A DNA stretch of 64,000 bases from Notolepis coatsorum (lineage: Eukaryota; Chordata; Actinopteri; Aulopiformes; Paralepididae): contig OZ020589.1 of assembly GCA_963971535.1 (NCBI GenBank), positions 53,480,888-53,544,887 on the forward strand. Reading direction: 5' to 3'. Below are positions 48,858-57,640 of the stretch, one piece after another (within the stretch, counting starts at the first letter, position 1; every line of letters begins with the position of its first letter). Under the pieces are notes generated by a model, which worked only from the letters and a program-made list of their open reading frames with translations, did no database searches and was not told the origin of the DNA. A program made the position numbers and the translations under genes.

Positions 48858-50050
48858 CAGGGTTCGAAATTAACGGGGGCTCGGGGCAAAATGCCCTTGA
48901 AAATGGACAAAATGCCCCCGAATATCAGTTAAGGGGGGCAGAAAATGCCCCCGACAGTTTACTAATTATATATATAATTATATATATGATCTACAGTGCG
49001 AGCATTTCCCTTGTATTTGGCCCTAATAATATGTGTGTGTGCGCCACCCGGAAAAATCATTTACTCGAGACGAGTGACGATTACAAAACAGCTCCGCTGT
49101 TATAATAGTCCCACATTACACAAGGCGCATAAACGTCCAATCACAGTAGCGCCCGAAAACAAAGTCACGGTACCGGCTTAGGCAAGTTATACATTCAGAA
49201 TCAGACAACGCAAAAAAATCAGCCAGCCATGAAGCCCATTCATTTTTATTTTGAGCAAAAGAGAGACGAGGAGAAAGAGAGGAATCCGGCTGACATGGCT
49301 TTTGAAGTGATATTCGCACGTGTTTTTGCGGGTCCAGTCCCCACGGTATGTTGACAGAATTCGCAAAACACCTTATCGACTGAAGCATAAAAGTCATTAG
49401 GATACTGCTCTGCTCTGAATTTAGGGCTTAGTGGGGAATTTCTTCCGACGTTAACGTTAACGACGCACCGAAGCAGCTAGACCATTTCTCCGTGTTGTGT
49501 GTAACACGCAGCGGTCCCCGCCTCCTCCCTCCTTGCAACAAACGTTCCACCCAAAAACGGAATTTCTATTTCATAATGAATTAAATAATTGTATAAAGAA
49601 TTTTCAATGTTCTGTCATCTAATAATATATTCCATTACCTTTCCTATCTGTATCAAAGTCAAAATGTTGGTATCATAACAACACTACAACATACAAAAGC
49701 AGCTTGACAACCGATATCCTTTGCGTTTGATTGATTGAAAACTTTATTAACAGATTGCAGAATGGGTACAATACAGTACAGCTCAATACACACAAGTTAA
49801 GGGGATGCAGACCAGAGAAAGACTTTCGTCTTGTTTACATCAGGGTCCCGCATTTTCAATTCATAGTGTGCATACGCACAGTATAATAATGCATGAGATA
49901 AATAGTTAATAAACTCTGTGTTACTTGAACAATTTTCACTGTGCTCCTAAATTTCTTTGTGTGCTCCTAAATTTTTATTTAGATTTTATTTATTAACATT
50001 TTATTTAGGAGCACATGTGCTCCTTGGGAAAAAGGTTAGCGTAGAGCCCT
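48858..50050. mobile_element. Putative hAT-like element or two abutting fragments
   Basis: The left end CAGGGTTCGAAATTAACG is a typical hAT terminus. The right end GGTTAGCGTAGAGCCCTA resembles an inverted hAT terminus (TAGGGCTCTACGC), but no 8-bp duplication matches, so these may be two different elements. Inside lie a tract with repeated AAAATGCCC (48889-48955) and a minus-strand LINE 3' end (49731-49866). There is no transposase frame. Confidence 0.4.
49731..49866 (-). mobile_element. LINE 3' end fragment
   Basis: TTGATTGAAAACTTTATTAA through GGGTCCCGCATTTTCAATTC. It belongs to the family at 30857-31500, minus orientation. Confidence 0.7.
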
Positions 50051-50566
50051 ATATATGGAGACATTAACATTACTGTAACTGAGGGGTACAATTCCCTGAC
50101 TGTATTGATAAGTATGGTATCATTAAACCACTACCGCTTTATGTACTTTAATTACTGGCCATACAGTACATGATATATAAATATGATGAACACTTCCCAC
50201 ATTGAATCGGTTCCACACAAAGGTATAATCAAGTATTTATTGCAGCAAAAGGTACATAATATACTTCTCTATTATACTTTGGATGCGCTTATAAGGCAAA
50301 GGAATGTGCGTAGGCAAATCAATAATGAATGTCCATCAGGGTGCATCAAATTGCAATGCAAAAATGTAATCTCAACATATCAATCTGTGTGGGGTTGCAT
50401 TCTGTTCGGACAAACATAAAAATGATTTGTGCAAAGTTTGGGAAAGATTCGTTGAGATTTAGAGGTACCACACAGCATGTGAAATATATGGCCTTTTTGG
50501 GCGTTTTACTAGATAACATGACAAGGCAATTTCAAAAACGGCAAGAAATAGTTTTTGAGAACAACA

Positions 50567-50572
50567 TTTATT
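50567..50572 (-). terminator. Poly(A) signal of the hAT-like transposase gene
   Basis: The minus strand reads AATAAA about 80 bp after the stop codon and inside the element. Confidence 0.65.
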
Positions 50573-50651
50573 AACCCTAACATTTAAGAACAAAATGTTT
50601 GATAACAACATTGAAATAGTCTTTCAAACATGTCTCAAGCATCCTAGAGTC

Positions 50652-53030
50652 CTAGACCTGGTCCAGCTTGCGCTTGCAGCAGCGAAGATTTGGCTGTGTT
50701 GAGCGGTCATGCTCAACTGCCTGTAGCACATTCTGCAGGTGCTCCTCGCTCCTGGCTGCTGCCACAAAGTCTGACGTCAGTTTGACGCCACGCTCGGCAC
50801 AGTCATTCACAACATTGATGGCACGTACATTCACTGCACCCATCTGAAATGCTGCACTGGTAACCCAATCCTCTACATCCAGTGAAAGAAACGCGGGATC
50901 GATGTGCAGCAGGTGCATGCCGAACCAGCAGTCTGGGTTGGCGAGGTCAGCCAAGCTGGTGGTCGGCGAGAGGGTTGGAAACTTTGGCTTGCCGAAGCCA
51001 GTGCCAAAGCGGAGCTGTGGGGCTTGCATGGATATATCAGCCGGCTTGTGCTCCAATATAGCATCTGCAAGTGCGCGCCGCTCGCCAACTGGCACCTTGG
51101 TGCTGAAGAGTGCCAGGGGCAGCATCTCGCCTGACAGGTACCATAGGTGCCGCTTCAGCGCCTTAATCGCTGATGCTGCGATGCCCTCGTCAACAGACTT
51201 GTATGCGTACAAGTTGTGGTAGAGTGTAAGGTCATTCCATGCCGCATCTACGGCCGTGTCGCAGGTCAACCACCACGTTGCGTAGATGTGCGTGATGAAG
51301 TTGGCAAACGCCCGAATCTTCAGCACCTGCTGCTGCGTAGTGATGGTCCCCTGAGGAAGCAAGGCAATGTGCTGCTCCATCAAGGCCAGCTTGAGAGTGT
51401 AGAGCAGCTTAGCCATCCACCGCGCCTTGTGCAGTGCTCCCGGTCGTTGGAAGTTAACTGGAGTGTGCTCTGCACTGTCTGCACTCAGATACACAAGACA
51501 TAGCTGCACGAACTCGCGATAGTCGCCTCGCTTGTAGTCGAGCACTCCTGCAGCGCACACAATTAGTTCAGCATGCAACTTGCCCAGGAACGGTGTTTCG
51601 GCATCGCCAGGAATGTAGCGGGCCAATGGGCCGCTGTCCTTGTGTGGCAACAGGTTCCAGTTGTCGCGCAGACGTGTAAACAATGTAACCTCTGGCGAGC
51701 GTGACGTCTCCACCTTGAGGTCAGTGAAGATGTGGCTGAGGAGCACCTCGCCGATGTGGTGCCGGCACCCGGACCAGAGCAGTGGTCGACCCAGTGAGAG
51801 CTGGATGGCAATGCAGGCTGCCGTGAGATGGCCAGTGTTTGACGCGGTGGTGTCAAATGCCATGTTGACAACCTGATCGGTGCAGCACCAGTCCTGCAGC
51901 AGCTTGCATGTCAGCCGGGCAATGATCGTTCCACATGCCTCATCAGTCCCCTTCATGTATGCTGGCACACCAAGCAGTTTGAGCCGCTCCGCGTCTCCGA
52001 TCACCACTGTCAGACGCTCCTCCAACTGGCGCACATTGTTGAGCATTGGCGTCAACTTGCTGTCCCAGTGCAAGGTGCACATGGGAGGTGGTGTCCACTG
52101 TTCTTGCTGGTCCTCACTGATGGCCTGCAACACGTGGCGGCGCGCTCGGTCTGCTGTTGCGTAGGATGTGGAGACCATTGCCGAATTGCCACCGGATTCC
52201 TCGATCAGACCACGCGTGAAGGCAGCATGCTGCATTGGTATGATCTTCAACCGTGTAGCCAGTGACACAAGACTCGGCCGGCTGAGAATGTCTGATGGAA
52301 TGAAGGCTGTGGTGCCAGTCTTCTTACGCTCACGGGTGGGTGTGTTCTCAGCCGGTGGAGCAGCTGTTTCATCTGCATTGCTGTCTTCATCACTTTCGCT
52401 TTCCAACACCACCGCCATGCTGGACCTCGCAGTCATCTCCTGCTGCTCCTTGGTAAAGCATGCCTGCTGCGCTGCTTCACGCTCCTGTCGCCGCTTCAAC
52501 TTGGATTGCAGATTGGCATCCAATGCTCCAAATGTGGCCACTCTGTCGCCCTTCATGCTGGCCAGGAAAGCAATGTCCTCTGGATCACAGATCAGCTCCT
52601 CTGCATTTGGAGACCACAGCGGGAATGTGGCATCCAGCTTGTGCTCCATTGCGTCCACCAGTCGAGCTGTAGCCTCACTGGAGCGCCTGGCCTTTGGAAT
52701 TTGCCGCAGCTTGTTGCTAGCATCGACAAACGCTACTATCTTGACGCATGCTCGACGATCACTCACCATTGGAATATTGGCCTTTCCATAAAATGGCTGC
52801 ACCTGCTCCAAAACGTCCTTAGCCGCATGGAACCGTGACAAGGCTCCGGTCAAACCTGGCCGCTTGGCATGCAGTTGCGTGTCGCAGTTGTACAGCATGC
52901 ACCGCAAGATCTGGCGACCACTTGGCAGTTTGGCACCAGTGATGATGGCATCTGCATTGGTTATGCTGGGGCCCAGACCAAAGACCAGGCTGCGGCTGCT
53001 TTGGCGGGAGCCTAAGGGCGGCGACGCCAT
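50652..53030 (-). CDS. Divergent hAT-like transposase, intact, 792 aa
   Basis: This is one uninterrupted frame with a good start context (AAGATGG). Landmarks in order: an N-terminal region (1-170) without a recognisable BED zinc finger; a Lys/Arg/Glu-rich linker (175-200); an acidic Ser/Glu/Asp stretch (209-222); then a core. In the core are LHWDSKL (D323), AFDTTASNTG (D393), CRHHIGEVL (C422-x2-H425), ARW (537-538), and VVNDCAERGVKL (E746) near the C-terminus. The D, D, CxxH, RW, E order matches the hAT RNase H-like fold in outline, but the surrounding sequence is not like Ac, Tol2, hobo or ZBED proteins. No stops or frameshifts in 2.4 kb imply recent activity or selection. A domesticated host gene is an alternative, but the terminal repeats close around it favour a transposon. 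Confidence 0.75.
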   Translation of the reverse strand: MASPPLGSRQSSRSLVFGLGPSITNADAIITGAKLPSGRQILRCMLYNCDTQLHAKRPGLTGALSRFHAAKDVLEQVQPFYGKANIPMVSDRRACVKIVAFVDASNKLRQIPKARRSSEATARLVDAMEHKLDATFPLWSPNAEELICDPEDIAFLASMKGDRVATFGALDANLQSKLKRRQEREAAQQACFTKEQQEMTARSSMAVVLESESDEDSNADETAAPPAENTPTRERKKTGTTAFIPSDILSRPSLVSLATRLKIIPMQHAAFTRGLIEESGGNSAMVSTSYATADRARRHVLQAISEDQQEQWTPPPMCTLHWDSKLTPMLNNVRQLEERLTVVIGDAERLKLLGVPAYMKGTDEACGTIIARLTCKLLQDWCCTDQVVNMAFDTTASNTGHLTAACIAIQLSLGRPLLWSGCRHHIGEVLLSHIFTDLKVETSRSPEVTLFTRLRDNWNLLPHKDSGPLARYIPGDAETPFLGKLHAELIVCAAGVLDYKRGDYREFVQLCLVYLSADSAEHTPVNFQRPGALHKARWMAKLLYTLKLALMEQHIALLPQGTITTQQQVLKIRAFANFITHIYATWWLTCDTAVDAAWNDLTLYHNLYAYKSVDEGIAASAIKALKRHLWYLSGEMLPLALFSTKVPVGERRALADAILEHKPADISMQAPQLRFGTGFGKPKFPTLSPTTSLADLANPDCWFGMHLLHIDPAFLSLDVEDWVTSAAFQMGAVNVRAINVVNDCAERGVKLTSDFVAAARSEEHLQNVLQAVEHDRSTQPNLRCCKRKLDQV

Positions 53031-53141
53031 CTTGTGAGAACTGGATAGCTGGAGATATAGTTGGAGAGCTGGATCATGTGGTGGGTGATGGTGGAGTTGG
53101 GGGAATTGAGTAAACTCTGATGCAGAGCCACACAGGTAAAG

Positions 53142-53150
53142 CTATTTATA
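53142..53150 (-). promoter_or_regulatory. TATA box of the hAT-like transposase gene
   Basis: The minus strand reads TATAAATAG about 115 bp upstream of the ATG. It is inside the terminal repeats, so the element carries its own promoter. Confidence 0.6.
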
Positions 53151-53215
53151 GGCCCATCCCGCCCATCCCCCCAAAAATTGCAGGACCAGGTGCGAGATGA
53201 AACAATGTTGCAACT

Positions 53216-53252
53216 CACACACACACACACACACACAGACACACACAGACAC
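53216..53252. repeat. (CA)n microsatellite
   Basis: A short CA run with GACA interruptions between the transposase promoter and the right terminal repeat. Confidence 0.85.
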
Positions 53253-53483
53253 TAACAGCAGGCCATGTTGGGAGAGGACAGCATGTACTGATGTACCGTT
53301 GCACATCTTAATCACCTCGTATTGCAAAAATATTTTGCATGTATTGTTTTTACATGGATGGTAACACTTTTAGCACCCATACAAATCAATACGCTGGAAA
53401 TGTGTATTTTGATGCACCCATTGTCCATTCTCTGGTTACGCAGGAGGTAATTATACAACCTGAATCTTAGGGAATTATATCTA

Positions 53484-54509
53484 TGGTACACTAGTAATAT
53501 ATAGCGGGAGATACTGGAAGGGTCCCCCCGGTTGTAAGCCAGCAGGGGTAGAGGATCTGTCGGTAGTAGAGAGTCTGGTCAACGATGACTAAGGAGACTC
53601 CAAGTACAGGAGACGGTGCAATAGTCTCTTGATCCACAGACAAATACAGCTGTTCTCCGTAGACTGTAGCTCCACAGTGAAGAAAGCTAGCCGGCCTCAG
53701 GCTCTCTGAGGCGCCGACTCGACTTGGCTCCTCACAGGGTAAATCCCACACGTGTAGGCGTCGGCGATTCTCCGCTCCATAAATCACAGGACCAAAACAA
53801 ATATAATCCAGCCGCAAAGGGCTATGTAGTCGTCGGGTAGATTAATCCAGTGTACATGTCCACACGGTTCTCGTCTAGGTCTCCTCGGGTGAAAGCGCCA
53901 TGAAAGCAGCCCAGCCTGGATAAGCACTCTAGCTGGTACGAGGAAGCGTTGGTGATGCTGGTCACTGTAGAACTTTAACCGCACGATACACTATACACAA
54001 ATAGACTATTACTGACTTAATAGAAATATGTCGCACTCGACGGTATAGCGCCAAACTCTGACAATTCAGTTATTAATTCGCACGCGGTCTCAATGCTCTA
54101 TTTGGGGCCAAACAGGCCATACTTCACCGCACGTTGTATCGTGGGTGAGGCTTCAACTTATTGGGTAACTCTAAGACTAAGTGCTTCTGTATTCACCTGC
54201 GCCATATTTATATGCACAGCGAACAAACTAGTGCCAACCTCATTTCTGTCTCGTAGTCCTGGGCAAGGCCGGGCATGTACAGACATGTCTTGTCGGTGGC
54301 CTTGAACCTGACTCTGGAGGCATGGCTCTGGCGCCTGTGGACCGCTGTCCAATAGGAGAATGAAATATTATGGTCTGTGCTAGGCTAAAGGGACATTCCG
54401 TGTATATGTACAAGGAATATACAAGGGATATCAAACGATATACAAATACTATGCAATATATATCAATCAATAAATATATATATTCGGTTTAATCTGATCC
54501 TTTGTAACA
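53484..54509 (-). repeat. Probable 3' LTR of the BEL/Pao element
   Basis: On the minus strand, after pol comes AGGAGGCGGC (polypurine-like, 54510-54519), then TGTTACAAAGG, which looks like an LTR start. A TATAAATATG box lies at 54203-54212, about 300 bp in. The other boundary (TG at 53484 on the + strand) is a guess because there is no second LTR to align. Confidence 0.4.
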
Positions 54510-54603
54510 GCCGCCTCCTAATTAGTCCCACCTAATTAGCTAAGCAGAGACAGATTAACCGCACTGTCCACTACTCAATGTCTGTTGTGAGGGGTCGGGC
54601 AGT

Positions 54604-57600
54604 TCACAAAGTCATGGGGTCATGGTCGTCATCGATAGTATCGGGGAGCCTTGGCAGTTCTATTAGCCTCGCCACGGGTCGGGTGTAGATCCGTCCTTGG
54701 ACGAGCACTTCGGCTGCTCGGACCTTTCCGTCGGCACCGGTGATCACTTTGCTTACGCGGCCAGCCGGCCACATAGCTCGGGGTAGTGACTGGTCGATAA
54801 TCATGACGACTGTTCCTTCTGTCAAATTGTCTCTCTCTTTCACCCATTTCTGGCGGGTCTGTAAAGACGGTAGATAGTGGAGTAGGAAGCTGTTCCAAAA
54901 CTTGTCAGCCAATACTTGACTGTACCTCCACATTCTTCGGCCGTTCGCTTCTTCAGGCCTGTACATTGTCTGTGGTAGCGCGGGGTCCAGCCGCCCCATC
55001 AAGAGTGTGTTGGGGGTGACTGGGTCGACATCTGCTACATCACTTGAGACGTAACCGAGGGGCTTTGAGTTCAATACTCCCTCGATCTCCGTGAGGACTG
55101 TCATTAGGACTTCTTCCGCCACGGTCTGGGCCCCAAGCACGGCGTACAGGGCTGTCTTTATTGAACGTACTTCTCGTTCCCAAGTTCCACCGAAGTGAGG
55201 TGCGTTCGGGGGATTAAACTGGAAGTCAATCTGGGATGGAGCGAGGTGGGTCTTAAGTTCTGGGCCCATAGCTTGGAAGCTCTCTCTCAGCTCTCTTTCT
55301 CCGCCTTTGAAGTTTGTCCCGTGATCAGACAATAATATAGACGGTTTGCCTTTCCGCGATGTGAATCTTCGGAAGGCCATAAGGAATGAGTCTGTGCTCA
55401 TGGTTGGAAGGAGTTCTATATGCATCGCTCGGGTGGTCATGCATTTGAATACAATACCCCACCGCTTCTCGGTTCCTCTTCCTTTCTTTATATACAGCGG
55501 GCCGAAACAGTCCATACCGGTGGAGTGAAAAGGCTTGTCGCCGAGTCGGAGGCGACAGGGAGGTAGGTCAGCCATCCGGGGTATACTGGGCTGCGCTCGC
55601 CACTTACGACAGTCTAGACAGGTTCGCTGGAAGCGCCGCACTGCTTCTCTCCCTTGCAGTATCCAATAACAACGTCTGATCTCCGCGAAGACTCTCTCTG
55701 CCCCGGCGTGATGCACATCCTCGTCGTATTTCTTTATGATCAGCTCTGTGACCTTGTGTCGGCTGTTTAAGACTATCGGGTACTTGACGTCATCCGGTAA
55801 GTCTGGAGCTCTCCGCAGACGACCACCCACTCTGATGAGACCATGGACGTCGCTCTCGGGGGCTAGGTGGAGCAGTCTGCTGTCTGATGGGACGGGCTTT
55901 GCTCCCTGTAGACAGTCTAGCTCATCGGGGAACGAGTCTCTCTGGGCTCGTTGTAGTAGAAGAATTTCTGCTTCTTCGTAGTCAGCTGCTGTAATGTCAG
56001 TAGTGAGCTGAACCTCTGGGTGGTGCCACAGGAATGTCTTTAGCTGCGCACTCTCTAGGGTGAGGCAATCGTCTATGTCGGGGTCTGTGGAGACGAGTGT
56101 GTTCAATCCACAGAACATAGATTTCTTGTTTTCGGCCTCCTCTTTACTCGCTTCCCGTGGGGTGGGTGTAGGCCACTCTTCTTCCGGGAGCTTGAGGAAC
56201 TCTGGCCCGTCACTGTATAGGTTGTGACGGGTGAGGTCATCCAGGGACATTCCCCGGGTGATGACGTCAGCTGGGTTGTGTTTTGTGTCCACATACCTCC
56301 AGCTTGCTACTTCTGTTAAATCTTGAATCTCTGTGACTCTGACTCCCACGAAGACCTTGTATCTGCACGAATCAGACCGGATCCATGTGAGTACTGTCGT
56401 GGAGTCTGACCACAAGATTGTTCTTTGCACCGGAATGGTGAGTTCACGTTGGATTAACGTGGCGAGTTGCGCTCCTGCTAGGGCTGCGCAGAGCTCTAGA
56501 CGCGGGATAGATTGTTGCTTTCGTGGGGCTATTCTTGAGCGAGCCAGGATGAAAGCAGTATGTATTTCTCCTCCCTCCTCTCGGGCACGCAAGTAGGCCA
56601 CCGAACCGTAGGCTACTTCGGAGGCGTCGCTGAAGACGTGCAGGTCCATCTGGCACGTCTCCGGCCTCACTGTGGGTGGGAAGTAGCTGCGGCGTATGTT
56701 GACACCTGGGAGTGAGCTGAGTTCCGTCTCCCACTCTCTCCATGTGGATGCAAGGTGTTCGGGTATGGGGTCGTCCCAGCCCTGGTCCTTGTCCCATAAC
56801 GCTCTTACAATCATCTTTGCCCTGGTGGTGTAAGGTAGAATACATCCCAACGGGTCGTATTGTCTGGCGAGTGTTCTGTATACACTCCGTCTGGTGGTCG
56901 GTAGTGCAGTCGACCTTCCCTGCTCCTTGGTCAGGGGTGTGTGTTTATAATGGAGCGAGTCTGTTTTGAAGCGCCAGACTAGTCCTAATGTCATTTCTTG
57001 GGCTTCTCCTGGGATGGTCGCCATCCAGGTCTCGCTGCTTGCTGCCTTGTCCTCGGGGGAGAGGCTGCGCAATACTTGCGGGTCGCTGCTGGCCCACTGC
57101 CTGAGATCAAAGCCGCCTTTGATCAGGGAGGCGCGGAGCTTGAGTAGAAGGGCCTCGGCTTCTTCTGGCGTCGAGACGCTTTGCAGACAGTTGTCCACGT
57201 AGAAACTATTTCCTACACTTTGTCGGACCTCTTCATCAGCTGCTGGGTCCTCTGCGACGTATTTTTGCAGTGCAAACGTAGCACAGCATGGGCTGCATGT
57301 GGTTCCGAAAGGGAGGACTTCCCATTGATAGATGGCTGGTTGCTCATCCCCGATCCTCTCTCTCCATAGGAACCGCAGCAGGGGCTTGTCCTCCTCCACT
57401 AGTCTCACCTGCAGGAACATCCCTTTGATGTCGCCGCTGATGGCCACCTTGTCTTGGCGGAAATGTAGTAACACGCCTAGTAGAGAGGGGCCGAGTGTTG
57501 GGCCGGGCAAGAGCTCTTTATTCAGATTTTGTGATCCGATCTGGTAGCTGCAGTTGAACACAATACGATCCTTGCCGTTGTGGTGGACTTTGTGGTGCGG

Positions 57601-57640
57601 CACGTACCATGATTCGGTCGTCTGATCGGCCTCTTTAATG
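54604..57640 (-). CDS. pol: BEL/Pao pol: reverse transcriptase, RNase H, integrase
   Basis: The frame of about 1000 codons is open to TGA at 54604. Residues are counted from 57603. The RT palm has SGDIKGMFLQ (D58) and FYVDN (134-138), where most families have YVDD. RNase H has FSDASEVAYG (324-333), RLEL (368-371) and WSDS (398-401). The integrase has a zinc-binding HH...C-x2-C region (H631/H632, C662, C665) and a DDE core D698, D760, E809 (GGTWER). A C-terminal domain typical of BEL/Pao integrases has the RQKW motif. It copies the element RNA and inserts the cDNA. The reading frame starts in the +1 phase relative to gag-protease and has no start codon of its own, so expression would need frameshifting or the break is a mutation. 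The core residues otherwise look complete. Confidence 0.9.

Larger units (their letters stand above)
50337..53421 (-). mobile_element. Compact autonomous-looking DNA transposon (3085 bp)
   Basis: It surrounds the 792-codon gene. The left end reads CAGGGTGCATCAAA and the right end, inverted, ATGGGTGCATCAAAA, with a 12-bp identical core GGGTGCATCAAA. TGTCCAT flanks both sides (50330-50336 and 53422-53428), and with one mismatch it extends to 8 bp. Size, terminal repeat, target duplication and one intact gene describe a complete class II element. The protein suggests a divergent hAT-like group. The exact outer one or two bases of each end are uncertain. Confidence 0.7.

Noticed and set aside
48858..50050. 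Single intact hAT element
   Set aside because: The two candidate termini are only loosely inverted and no 8-bp direct repeat flanks them, so I list it only as putative.
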